A program made the position numbers and the translations under genes. This document shows positions 1 through 7,921 of a stretch of DNA of 64,000 bases, one piece after another. The first letter of the stretch is position 1; each line of letters begins with the position of its first letter. The stretch lies in contig OZ250162.1 in assembly GCA_965238025.1 (NCBI GenBank), positions 3,348,001 through 3,412,000 of the forward strand. Direction: 5' to 3'. The notes under the pieces were generated by a model that was given only the letters and a program-made list of their open reading frames with translations, searched no databases and was not told the origin of the DNA. The stretch is from Pelagihabitans sp965238025. GTDB taxonomy: Bacteria > Bacteroidota > Bacteroidia > Flavobacteriales > Flavobacteriaceae.

Positions 1-32
1 TTACAATGGGCTATTCACAAAATGAGGAAACC

Positions 33-332
33 ATGAAACCTTATGTTATTGAAGTTACCACTTTTAAGTACAAGACAACGGCAGATGTGAATGCGTTTTG
101 GGCAAGAGATGCCGAAATAGAAGCGGATTATACCAGTATGCAACCCGGTTATATCAGTAGGGAAAGTGGTTACTCGCCCGACAATAATGAAGTAGTCGTG
201 GTGGTAAGATGGCGTACGGATGAAGATGCCAATGCCTCAATGAATAAATTCATGAGCGATGCATCTGTCGAAGATTATGCTGCTATGATCGATGGTGCTT
301 CTATGAAAATGGCAAGATATACCGTAAAATAG
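33..332 (+). CDS. ABM-like dimeric alpha/beta-barrel protein
   Basis: A small protein of about 99 residues with the pattern of a ferredoxin-like dimeric alpha/beta barrel of the antibiotic-biosynthesis-monooxygenase type: a first strand (YVIEVTTFKY), a helix with FWARDAEIE, then PGYISRESGY and a strand VVVVVRWRT. Members act as cofactor-light monooxygenases, haem-binding proteins or stress proteins, and nothing here separates these. The ATG beginning MKPYVIEV is the preferred start because it leads directly into the first strand. An in-frame ATG 27 bases upstream, and a reading frame open to the window edge, mean the true start could lie further left. A weak hairpin terminator follows, so it is probably the last gene of its transcript. 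Confidence 0.55.
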   Translation: MKPYVIEVTTFKYKTTADVNAFWARDAEIEADYTSMQPGYISRESGYSPDNNEVVVVVRWRTDEDANASMNKFMSDASVEDYAAMIDGASMKMARYTVK

Positions 333-373
333 CTGATACCAGTTTCAATATTAACAACATAGTTTTAGGTGGA

Positions 374-399
374 AGGCCGTCTCAATTTAGGCGGCTTTT
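374..399 (+). terminator. weak rho-independent terminator
   Basis: A six-base-pair stem (GCCGTC with GGCGGC, one G-T pair) with an eight-base loop is followed by TTTTCCTTTAT. It lies between the ABM-like gene and the methyltransferase. Confidence 0.45.
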
Positions 400-429
400 C
401 CTTTATAGAATTAACTTAAAGAAGTAAAA

Positions 430-1059
430 ATGAATGCAATAAAAAGCAATAGTATAGAAAGCATACTCAATAGACTGCATAAAGATGCCAAAAACGATTA
501 TATGCGAATCGGTAAAGGTGTGGTAAAATCTATCTTTCGTCCCATGCAACCCGCAGATTTCGAGCATGCCTATTTGCCCATTACGAGGGAACAAGGACAA
601 TCGATCCGGGAACTGATTCTAAAAAACAACTGCCAAAATGTTGTTGAATTTGGTACTTCTTTCGGGATATCGACCATTTATTTGGCTGATGCCGTTCGCC
701 AAACAGGCGGCAAAGTAATTACTACTGAGCTATTGGAAAGTAAGGGCAACAGGGCCATGCAAAATATTAAAGATGCAGGCTTGTTAGACTATGTTGAGCT
801 AAGAATAGGCGACGCCATGCAAACGTTAAAAGAACATGCCTCCCCAATAGACTTCTTATTTCTAGATGGTTGGAAGGATCTCTATTTACCATTATTCCAG
901 CTGTTAGAACCCTTGTTTCATTCTGGTACCCTAATCTATGCCGATAATATGGATATGGCAGGTACACGTCCCTATGCTGACTATGTATCAGATAAAAAAG
1001 AAAATTATGCTACCAAAGCGGTAGATGGTGGGAAAGCGTTCCTCACTTTCGTTTCTTAG
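430..1059 (+). CDS. class I SAM-dependent O-methyltransferase
   Basis: A 209-residue methyltransferase of the O-methyltransferase 3 / YrrM type. The SAM-binding motif I is VVEFGTSFGISTIYLADAV (about residues 71-89), followed by the acidic end of strand 2 (ITTELLE), and motif IV with the metal-site-like DFLFLDGWKD (about 140-149) before YADNMDM. Relatives methylate catechol-like hydroxyls, often with a divalent metal. The substrate here is unknown. It stands alone between a terminator and a convergent hydrolase, so context gives no clue to its pathway. The ATG follows a purine-rich stretch (AAAGAAGTAAAA). Confidence 0.75.
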   Translation: MNAIKSNSIESILNRLHKDAKNDYMRIGKGVVKSIFRPMQPADFEHAYLPITREQGQSIRELILKNNCQNVVEFGTSFGISTIYLADAVRQTGGKVITTELLESKGNRAMQNIKDAGLLDYVELRIGDAMQTLKEHASPIDFLFLDGWKDLYLPLFQLLEPLFHSGTLIYADNMDMAGTRPYADYVSDKKENYATKAVDGGKAFLTFVS

Positions 1060-1104
1060 TACTCAATAGCAAGAATCAACAGCAATCTATCCCAAATAGA
1101 CAGA

Positions 1105-1977
1105 TTAACTACCTAAAATAAACTCAAAATAGTGCCTTAGTACCTCCTCTGGAGCCTCAATCAAAGGAAAATGACCGATATCGTTTAGTACCACGATATC
1201 GGCATTGGGAACAATTTCTTTGTACCGATTTACCATCTGCTGGCCAGAAATAGGGTCATACGCCCCATTAATAAGCCGAACAGGGATCTGCGCTTTCTCG
1301 ATGGCACCGATCCATCGTTCCCGATTTTGCACCCGCTCTTTCATATATCGAATCAGTAGATGGACTATTGCCTTGCCGTTATTGTAATTCATTAAATCCC
1401 AAAATTCATCCAATTCCTCTTCGGTGGGTTGTGTTTTCCGGCCAAAAATCTTTTTAAAATTATTTCCCAGTTTTTTCCGACTAAAAAAACGGGCAACGAT
1501 CCTACCAATAGGGCTCATTAATAATTTCTGAATCAACAAAGGACTATGTGCTTCTGGGAATATTCCACCGTTTAACAGGCAAAGAGATGTTATTTCTGGG
1601 CCGTCCTGCTTGTTTTGAAGACGGTCATGATAGCGCGCCAATAGTTCCTGGGCTACGGTATCTCCATAATCATGACAGATAATCCGGACCTGTTTCACTT
1701 GCTTATACGCCAAAAATTCTTCAAACAGATCTGCCTGATCAAAAATACTGTAGGCATATTTCTCAGGTTTATCTGAAAGTCCAAAGCCAATCATATCGAG
1801 CGTTAACACCCTATTTTTGGTGGTTAATTCTCCCCACATTTTTGACCAATCATACGAGGCGGTAGGAAAACCATGAATAAGCAGTATTGCATCCCCACTT
1901 CCCTCGTCAACAGTAAAAATGTTGTGGGTGTTATAGTTAAAAAATTGCTCTTTATTTTTCCACTGTGATAAGGTCAT
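1105..1977 (-). CDS. MEST-like alpha/beta hydrolase with Asp nucleophile
   Basis: A 290-residue alpha/beta hydrolase. The oxyanion region is LIHGFPTASYDW, and the nucleophile elbow reads ICHDYGDTVAQELL, so the nucleophile is Asp as in epoxide hydrolases and haloalkane dehalogenases, not Ser. The acid is probably the Asp of GAYDPISG and the base the His of IGHFPLIEAP. The elbow plus the following SLCLLNGGIFPEAHSPLL and ERWIGAI closely recall the eukaryotic MEST/PEG1 family as I remember it. Substrate is unknown; an epoxide or ester is possible. No export signal is seen, so it is cytosolic. It is convergent with the methyltransferase. The ATG start follows an AT-rich leader and no longer alternative is needed. 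Confidence 0.75.
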   Translation of the reverse strand: MTLSQWKNKEQFFNYNTHNIFTVDEGSGDAILLIHGFPTASYDWSKMWGELTTKNRVLTLDMIGFGLSDKPEKYAYSIFDQADLFEEFLAYKQVKQVRIICHDYGDTVAQELLARYHDRLQNKQDGPEITSLCLLNGGIFPEAHSPLLIQKLLMSPIGRIVARFFSRKKLGNNFKKIFGRKTQPTEEELDEFWDLMNYNNGKAIVHLLIRYMKERVQNRERWIGAIEKAQIPVRLINGAYDPISGQQMVNRYKEIVPNADIVVLNDIGHFPLIEAPEEVLRHYFEFILGS

Positions 1978-2152
1978 GAATATATGTTTTTCAGTAGTGT
2001 GTTATACATTATTTTTTGTTTAGAATGGATATGCCTTACTAGCTCGATAATAGAAAGTTCGCCAAGGACCATAAAATTAGTATTAAATAATAAAGTTGGA
2101 CAATGTTTAGGTTGAACAGTGCTGCAAGCCTTTCTAATACCATACGCTCCAT

Positions 2153-2190
2153 AATCCATTTGGGCATGTATTCGGCACTAACCATTGGTT
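2153..2190 (-). pseudogene. remnant of a glycosyltransferase 3' end
   Basis: On the minus strand this reads MVSAEYMPKWI, matching the MASTKYMAKWI near the C terminus of the intact glycosyltransferase 1.7 kb to the right. The two DNA stretches agree at about 29 of 38 bases, with differences mainly at third codon positions, which implies shared coding ancestry. An in-frame stop precedes the fragment and the frame downstream is unrelated, so nothing functional is left. Together with the intact gene's 3' end it forms a direct repeat around the SEFIR/TIR gene. It could be a trace of a deleted tandem copy or of an old insertion event. Confidence 0.45.
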
Positions 2191-2377
2191 AGAAAGGCAA
2201 TGACCTTAATCATAGTTTCGTAAAACATATAGTAAAAACAAAACTGTTAAAAACTCTTGAAAACACATTACATTTAACTATTGAAATTTCTTTCAAAATG
2301 TCGAACTTAGTAATCAACCGTTTACAGGGAATTCAAACACCTAGTAGCGAATGGATATTAATCATTAAAAATAACTT

Positions 2378-3703
2378 ATGTCGAAACCAAAGACAGCTTT
2401 TATTTCATATAAATGGGAAAGTGATGAACTCAATTCATGGGTGGAAAATTTTGCTAAAGATTTAAGGCAAAATGGCATAGATGCCTTACTGGACAAATGG
2501 GAAGTTAAATATGGTGAATCGTTCATTGAGTATATGGAATCTAAAATCCCCGATGCCGATTACTTTTTATTTATTGTTTCGGACGGTTCAAAAAAATCTA
2601 TTGAATCTGCATCAAACAAGGGTGGAGCGGTTAAATTTGAAGTTCAACTTGCCAAAGCACAAGTAATTAGTGGAGATGATTTGAAATTTATTCCTATAAT
2701 ATATAATGGTATAGAATCTTACCCTAAAAGGTTACGAGGCACGAGGTATGCGAACTTTTCTGACCAAACAAAATACAAAGAAAATCTAACGGACTTAATA
2801 AGAGACATTAAAGGAGATATTTCAAAACCTCCAATCATTGGGTATGGAAAATTACAGTATGACACAAAAACCTATCGTTTATTTCCTGCTGAAAAGGGTT
2901 CTCCTATAGGAGCTATGATGGAAACAATTGAACCTTATGTTGGTTTTCCATTTTATAGTGAGGAAAGTGATTACAAATCTTTTTGGCCTATTAGAGTGAA
3001 TGAAGATAGGACTCTCAGGTTCAACAAGATTTTAGAATTTATTCAAAACCGAGCTTATAGAAAACATATTATTCCTATTGTAAAAGCTTCACCAGATAAA
3101 ATACATTCCTTTAAAGAGGATTTAAGCGAATTTAATGATGATCAATTAGATGAACATTTATATACTCAGTTACGAATGGTTTTGAGGGACGGAACGAACG
3201 AAGTTGCAAATAAACTATTTCAGAATCATCCAGAAGTATTTGAAAACTATATGAAGTTAGAGAAGGATTTTTGGCACGTAAAAAAAACAATGCCCAACAT
3301 TATTTTTAAATTGAAATTAAGACATGATCGAAATATTCTATTAAAAAACTGTTCTATTTCTATTTCTATCCTAGGTGATTTGTATGATATAATGCTAGAC
3401 AACTTAAGAATCATTTCAGAAAACACACTTGGAAACTATATACCTGGTACAAAATTGAACCTTAAACTTGGTGACCTTGATCCAGAAATGGATGTCACCC
3501 TAAAAATTTGGTATAATTATATCCCACTAGCATCCAAATTTGACCCCAAACCTATCCATATTCAATTTGAAAAAACTAAGGGAATAAAAATACATTCTTT
3601 ATCAGCAGATGGAGTAAAACTTGAAAAAGTAGAAGGCATGATCATTGATAAAAAAGTTTACGAGCCGTATTTGGATTGTTTAGATATAGATAACGATCTA
3701 TAA
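2378..3703 (+). CDS. SEFIR/TIR-domain protein, candidate defence effector
   Basis: A 441-residue protein with an N-terminal SEFIR/TIR-like domain (about residues 4-150). Strand A is KTAFISYKWESDE, the BB-loop region is GIDALLDKWEVKYGES, strand C is DYFLFIVSDG, and a conserved acidic position in KFEVQLAKAQ (Glu88) is a candidate NADase catalytic glutamate. Bacterial TIR and SEFIR proteins commonly sense phage infection and deplete NAD. The remaining 290 residues match nothing I recognise; they look soluble, mixed alpha/beta, with no membrane segment, and would be the sensor or oligomerisation part. It is a single gene with no evident partner, visibly more AT-rich than its neighbours, and flanked by repeat copies of a glycosyltransferase 3' end, all consistent with transfer. 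A defence role is inference. Confidence 0.7.
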   Translation: MSKPKTAFISYKWESDELNSWVENFAKDLRQNGIDALLDKWEVKYGESFIEYMESKIPDADYFLFIVSDGSKKSIESASNKGGAVKFEVQLAKAQVISGDDLKFIPIIYNGIESYPKRLRGTRYANFSDQTKYKENLTDLIRDIKGDISKPPIIGYGKLQYDTKTYRLFPAEKGSPIGAMMETIEPYVGFPFYSEESDYKSFWPIRVNEDRTLRFNKILEFIQNRAYRKHIIPIVKASPDKIHSFKEDLSEFNDDQLDEHLYTQLRMVLRDGTNEVANKLFQNHPEVFENYMKLEKDFWHVKKTMPNIIFKLKLRHDRNILLKNCSISISILGDLYDIMLDNLRIISENTLGNYIPGTKLNLKLGDLDPEMDVTLKIWYNYIPLASKFDPKPIHIQFEKTKGIKIHSLSADGVKLEKVEGMIIDKKVYEPYLDCLDIDNDL

Positions 3704-3774
3704 CAAACTTCATCAAATTTACAATTCGATAGTTTAGGAGAAATTAATGATAAAATTGCAAATTATTTAAGTGC

Positions 3775-3799
3775 GTATCTGAAAATCAGATACATTTTA
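3775..3799 (+). terminator. hairpin after the SEFIR/TIR gene
   Basis: A perfect eight-base-pair stem GTATCTGA / TCAGATAC with an AAA loop, followed by ATTTTAACCTC. The T-run is short, so this is only a probable terminator. Confidence 0.45.
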
Positions 3800-3839
3800 A
3801 CCTCTTAATATTTGTATACAAACCGATAACAAAACCGCC

Positions 3840-5078
3840 TTACCCCCTATTCTTTTCTTCAATCCATTTGGCCATATACTTGGTACTGGCCATCGTTTGG
3901 TGCTGTATCAAGGCCCCAACAAAATTTTGTGAACGGTGTTGTCGTAGATTTGTAGTGATTTCCTGTAGTCGCTGGAGCAGCTCGTTTTTATGTTCGGTGG
4001 GCGTATATAGCGCGTTGAGAAGTGTAATACCATTTTCTTGTGCAGCTCTCCATTTACTGACATCCTGATAAAATGAAATGGCTGCTTGTGCAAAAGCTTC
4101 TGCAGTATCGGCGATGGCGCCGTTCCAGGGTAAGTGATCGTGCATGCCTTCCGCTCCAATGCACGTTGTAAGGTTCGGGGTACCGTTTTGCATTCCGGCC
4201 AGTAACTTTCCCTTAAGTCCGGCCCCAAAACGTAGCGGTGCCAAATTAATCCGTTTGCTTTGCATGTTTGCATCAAGATCGGTCACCTCGCCTTCCAAAT
4301 AAAATCCGTTCGCTGGTTTATGCAATTGCATGATTTGCTTGGGTAAATACGAACCATAGATATGGCAATTTACGGTTGGGAGTTCGGCCCGTATCAAAGG
4401 CCAGATTTCGTCTTTAAGCCATTTGATAGCATCCAGATTGGGCGTATGCTTTCCCGTACCGATAAATATAAAGTCAGTTCGCTCTTTGTAATCCGGCCAT
4501 GTTGCCATCATTTCTTCGGTAGGCGCGTCCACTATAAAGGGCAAATGCAACAGGATTTCATTGTCCATTTTTAGGGTGTTCTGTAACAGCTCCATCTCAA
4601 AGGAAGAAATGATTAGGGAAAGGTCACAACGATAGATACTAGCAATTTCCCGTTTGGTGATATCGGCCCCAAGCCAATAATCGGTGTCCCAAGTGAGTTC
4701 TTTTTTTAGGGCTGTCTCCCGTGTTTTGCGAAGGGAATGCAAATCTTCGGTATCCAATATGCGTAAGGCGTTCGGGGCATGCTCGACTACCCGCCACCCG
4801 AATTGTTCCTCCATTAGAAAACGGTCGAACAGTACCATATCGGGTTGTACTTCTTTTAGAAATATATCAAAACTTGGGTTATTTAGGAGAATTGGTTTTT
4901 TGGCAATGCCAAGAACGTCCAAATCCATGGAAAGATCAGATTCAGTGGCAGTACTGGCAAAGGTAATTTGGCAGCCATGCTCCAAAAAGAATTGAATCAG
5001 GCGTTGCATTCTTCCCCCCGCGGCGGTGGCGCCCGGTTCGGGCCAAACAGTTCCGATGATAAGAAGGTTTTTTTCCAT
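3840..5078 (-). CDS. glycosyltransferase (GT4-like, GT-B fold)
   Basis: A 412-residue glycosyltransferase. The N-terminal Rossmann half begins NLLIIGTVWPEPGATAAGGRM, a layout typical of nucleotide-sugar GT-B enzymes with an acceptor-side glycine loop. The C-terminal half has DFIFIGTGKHTPNLDAIKW and NLAPLRFGAGLKGKLLAGM, resembling the donor-binding EX7E region of the group 1 family, with the acidic residues less clear. There is no signal peptide, so it acts at the cytoplasmic face, probably on a surface glycan. No other polysaccharide genes adjoin it. Its last residues, MASTKYMAKWIEEKN, are echoed in a decayed fragment near 2.17 kb. The ATG start is directly followed by KNLLIIG, which fixes it. 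Confidence 0.65.
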   Translation of the reverse strand: MEKNLLIIGTVWPEPGATAAGGRMQRLIQFFLEHGCQITFASTATESDLSMDLDVLGIAKKPILLNNPSFDIFLKEVQPDMVLFDRFLMEEQFGWRVVEHAPNALRILDTEDLHSLRKTRETALKKELTWDTDYWLGADITKREIASIYRCDLSLIISSFEMELLQNTLKMDNEILLHLPFIVDAPTEEMMATWPDYKERTDFIFIGTGKHTPNLDAIKWLKDEIWPLIRAELPTVNCHIYGSYLPKQIMQLHKPANGFYLEGEVTDLDANMQSKRINLAPLRFGAGLKGKLLAGMQNGTPNLTTCIGAEGMHDHLPWNGAIADTAEAFAQAAISFYQDVSKWRAAQENGITLLNALYTPTEHKNELLQRLQEITTNLRQHRSQNFVGALIQHQTMASTKYMAKWIEEKNRG

Positions 5079-5182
5079 GAATAAAAGAATGAAAAAAGGA
5101 ATTACATGAAAAAATTAAAAAACAACTGGAACTAACATTGTCAGTAAAAGCCTATCGAGGGGCCTGTTGTTGTTCGGTTGGG

Positions 5183-5232
5183 CTTCGACAAGCCTGCCCG
5201 ACTGAAGTCGTTCGGGCAAGCTCAGCGTGACA
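5183..5232. repeat. REP-like element with a second palindrome inserted
   Basis: The flavobacterial repeat of the form CTTCGACAAG...CTCAGCGTGACA is interrupted in the middle by an inner inverted repeat, TGCCCGA (5195-5201) and TCGGGCA (5212-5218). A related element lies at 28756-28818 and a relative of the inner unit at 56776-56807. Confidence 0.55.
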
Positions 5233-5286
5233 TTCAAGTTCCAAATTAGCCTTTCTCGGAGGTTCATCGGGGCTTTTTTTAAATAC

Positions 5287-5311
5287 ACTTCGACTTCGCT
5301 CAGTGTGACAT
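5287..5311. repeat. short REP-like variant
   Basis: ACTTCGACTTCGCTCAGTGT followed by GACA is a diverged copy of the CTTCGACAAGCTCAGCGTGACA repeat located about 55 bases to its left. Confidence 0.45.
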
Positions 5312-5395
5312 TTACTTCGAACCGGTTTTTAGTTAAATTACTTCCCCAGAATTACTCATAGCTGTCATCGAACATCTGACATCCAGTACCCAACA

Positions 5396-6904
5396 CTACA
5401 TCATGGCAGCAAATTTTTTGGAAATCGCAGAACGCAAACGACGCTCATAATCCTCTTCTAGCCATTCCTTATAATTCTTGGTATTGTTCATAATACAATA
5501 GGAATATTGCTTTACCCGAAACTGAATCTCTTCTTTCAGCTGCTTCGCCAAAAGACGGGCATCAAAAACATCTTCGGCATTTTCAACACATATCTGGGCG
5601 TGCTGTTCTATACTTTTTTCCAGTACAATTTTAGAACGTAAGCCTTGTGCAAAAATCTTTTTGTATTCGGCCTTGATATCAAATTCGATATTTTCCGATT
5701 TGCTGAACTGCGACTTAAGGGCTTCCGGCATCTCGTATACAAACTCTCTTTCGATTTCCTCATCGTTCTTGATATTCTCCAGATAAAAATCGGGGAAATG
5801 AAAAATCTCTTGCCAGTCTACTGGGGCATCCCACATGCCAAAGCGGGCTACATTATTACCCATGTCAATGACCGTGAACTCCGATTTTTTTGGCAAAACA
5901 CGGGAGCCCCGACCAATCATCTGAAAATAAAGTGTTAACGAACGTGTTGCCCTGTTCAGAATAATGGTTTCTACCGTAGGTTCATCAAAACCGGTGGTCA
6001 AAATACTTACAGAGGTTAAAATGGCATCCGGGGTTTCCGAAAACCAGGTCAATATTTCCTTTCGCTCCGAGGCCGTATTCTTATTATCGAGATGGCGGAT
6101 GTTCAGCCCTGCTTTTTTAAAGGTTTCATAAACGTATCTTGACGTATTGATCCCATTATTAAAAATCAAGGTCTTCTTACCCTTCGAAATCTCCGAGTAG
6201 GCCGTCATCAGCTTGCTCAACATACTCTGATTGCCATAAAACTCGTCGGAGGATTTTACGGTGTAATCCCCATTTATTCCCAATTTCAAACTTTGCAGGC
6301 TTACATCGTAATTATACATATTGGCTTTTGCCAAAAATTTCTTTTTGATCAAGGCCCCTATTGACTCCCCAATTATCAACTTTTGGTAGTTGTCTTTCAT
6401 TGGGAGTTTAATATTGGAACTCAAGGGAGTTGCAGTAACCCCTAAGATGGTAGAGTTCTCAAAATACTTAAACAATTTACGGAAGGAGTTATAATGTGCC
6501 TCATCTATAATGACCAAGCCAATGTTATTGATCTCTACTTTTTCTTCCTGAAGTCTGTTATTGAGGGTCTCGACCATGGCCACAAAACACATGTATTCGT
6601 CCTGGTCTTTTAACTCCTTCACCTCACTATTGATGATTTTGTTCTTTACTCCAAATCCGCTGAGCATGGTCGACGTCTGAATACTTAGCTCGATACGATG
6701 GGTAAGCACGACCACTTTCTTCTTCTTTTCTTCAATGTATCTTCTGGCTATTTCCGAAAAGACCACCGTTTTACCACCACCGGTCGGCAACTGATAGAGT
6801 AGGTTTCCACTCTCGGCTTCCTCCAGATGTTCAAAAATGACATTTAGATCGGTAATCTGATAGTCGTAAAGTGTTTTCTCGGTAGTATCTTTTTGAAGTT
6901 CCAA
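5396..6904 (-). CDS. DEAD/DEAH-box helicase, superfamily 2
   Basis: A 502-residue superfamily 2 helicase of the SSL2 / type I restriction R-like group. Motif I (Walker A) is LPTGGGKTVVF at about residue 40, motif II is IIDEAHYNSF, motif III GVTATPLSS, motif V TTGFDEPTVE and motif VI YFQMIGRGSR. The C-terminal 130 residues are charged and helical with no recognised domain. It is the core ATPase without any visible nuclease or methyltransferase, and no restriction partners adjoin it, so it is more likely a stand-alone repair or RNA/DNA-remodelling helicase of the kind common in Flavobacteria. The frame opens with a TTG codon shortly after a stop and the next Met lies inside the ATPase domain, so a TTG start is needed. 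Confidence 0.8.
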   Translation of the reverse strand: MELQKDTTEKTLYDYQITDLNVIFEHLEEAESGNLLYQLPTGGGKTVVFSEIARRYIEEKKKKVVVLTHRIELSIQTSTMLSGFGVKNKIINSEVKELKDQDEYMCFVAMVETLNNRLQEEKVEINNIGLVIIDEAHYNSFRKLFKYFENSTILGVTATPLSSNIKLPMKDNYQKLIIGESIGALIKKKFLAKANMYNYDVSLQSLKLGINGDYTVKSSDEFYGNQSMLSKLMTAYSEISKGKKTLIFNNGINTSRYVYETFKKAGLNIRHLDNKNTASERKEILTWFSETPDAILTSVSILTTGFDEPTVETIILNRATRSLTLYFQMIGRGSRVLPKKSEFTVIDMGNNVARFGMWDAPVDWQEIFHFPDFYLENIKNDEEIEREFVYEMPEALKSQFSKSENIEFDIKAEYKKIFAQGLRSKIVLEKSIEQHAQICVENAEDVFDARLLAKQLKEEIQFRVKQYSYCIMNNTKNYKEWLEEDYERRLRSAISKKFAAMM

Positions 6905-7105
6905 ACAGGCAAATCTTTATTAGTACTATTGTAGGGCGGCTTAGCGCTAACCCGAATCTTGCAAAATTAATAGAATTTTATAGGGATGAAAAATATAAAA
7001 CAGGAAATAATTTTTTCCTTCGCTACTTCTCTGGTAATCAAGTGGGAAGTTAGTCGTTGAAAGCGCAATGAGGGAAAGATAAATTGTGCCATGCTTCCCT
7101 GCCCC

Positions 7106-7615
7106 CTAATCTATAGCATCCAACGCCCTTGAAAACCCTTCTTCAAAAGGCCAATGTCGGTCCTGCGCAAATTGATAGATAGTCACTATACGATTTCTGT
7201 AGCTGCCTAACAATCCGTTTAAAGAAACATAATGTACCACTTGGTCAAAGGAGTTCAACATGCTTTTAAAAAAACTATCGGGTAGATTCCTATTGGTAGA
7301 ATAACTCTGGGCTATTTCCAAATTATACAACATCACATCTGCCACCAAATGTGGTTCTACACCAAGCTTCATGTAATGTTTTATAAATTTCTGCGCGACA
7401 GATCGTCGGGCCTTGGGTCGCTTTCTACGAACGGGAAAATATTCGTTGGATATCTTCGTCTTTGCGGCCTGTAATAACTTCTCCTCCTTAGGGTTGAAAA
7501 CGAAATCGTAGTATTCCTTGACCAAAGGAAAGCGTTCATAAAGGTCGATCAGCTGCTCCTCCAAGGCTGGTTTTTTTAAATCAGAAAGGTACTTTTTTAG
7601 TTGTCTTTTACTCAT
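7106..7615 (-). CDS. DUF6155-like protein
   Basis: A 169-residue basic, helical, cytosolic protein beginning MSKRQLKKYLSDLKKPALEE. The opening, the LVKEYYDFVFNPKEEKLL segment and the RRKRPKARRSVAQKFIKHY patch fit the DUF6155 family as I remember it. Function is unknown; the basic patch could contact nucleic acid. It lies 200 bases downstream of the helicase's start side on the same strand but with a gap containing no clear overlap, so a shared transcript is uncertain. A TAAATTTG element upstream on the minus strand could be its own -7 promoter box. Confidence 0.6.
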   Translation of the reverse strand: MSKRQLKKYLSDLKKPALEEQLIDLYERFPLVKEYYDFVFNPKEEKLLQAAKTKISNEYFPVRRKRPKARRSVAQKFIKHYMKLGVEPHLVADVMLYNLEIAQSYSTNRNLPDSFFKSMLNSFDQVVHYVSLNGLLGSYRNRIVTIYQFAQDRHWPFEEGFSRALDAID

Positions 7616-7921
7616 GAACTTGCTTGCTTGACCCTTATTTTTATGGATACTATTCTCCTCGGTAAAACGCTAAGGTTTAGGCTACAAATTTAGTTTATGT
7701 CTTAGAAAAAAATGCCGCTATTACTAATAATTGCCCCTATATAGGCCTTTTCTTGCCTAAAAGTACCGGCTTGAAACCGGACAACATCAATAAACCCCCT
7801 ATCTCAGCCTTTATTCCCAATTTACTTATAAAATATGTATAATAATACCTTAAATCTTTTGGATAAGAGAATATATTAATGTATCATGTAAGCTTAACCA
7901 TTATACAAACAAATAATACAT
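7616..7921. other. divergent promoter region between DUF6155-like gene and rpoD
   Basis: About 300 bases shared by two divergent genes. It contains a perfect -7-type TAAATTTG on the minus strand at 7685-7692, about 70 bases before the DUF6155-like start, and an AT-rich stretch before rpoD without a clear consensus box. Two short hairpins (AGGCC...TTGCCT and CCGG...CCGG) were seen; no gene. Confidence 0.4.
7685..7692 (-). promoter_or_regulatory. -7 element TAAATTTG
   Basis: A perfect match to the Bacteroidota -7 consensus TAnnTTTG, oriented toward the DUF6155-like gene. No TTTG is found at the expected -33 distance, so support is partial. Confidence 0.35.

Larger units (their letters stand above)
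5079..5395. other. intergenic region with nested palindromic repeats
   Basis: About 320 bases without a gene between the divergently independent glycosyltransferase and helicase genes. It is occupied by REP-like palindromes, described separately. No convincing open frame or promoter was seen. Confidence 0.5.

Noticed and set aside
1974..2159. 61-residue minus-strand frame before the MEST-like hydrolase
   Set aside because: It shares sequence with the glycosyltransferase remnant in another frame, shows no protein pattern and overlaps the hydrolase start.
2280..2377. Promoter for the SEFIR/TIR gene
   Set aside because: AT-rich, but no TAnnTTTG box at a proper distance could be settled on.
2298..2465. 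Short plus-strand frame MSNLVINRLQG... leading into the SEFIR/TIR gene
   Set aside because: Runs into the SEFIR gene in a different frame, with no conserved pattern or separate signals.
7740..7790. Small hairpins upstream of rpoD as a riboswitch or leader
   Set aside because: Stems are only four to five base pairs and match no known RNA family.
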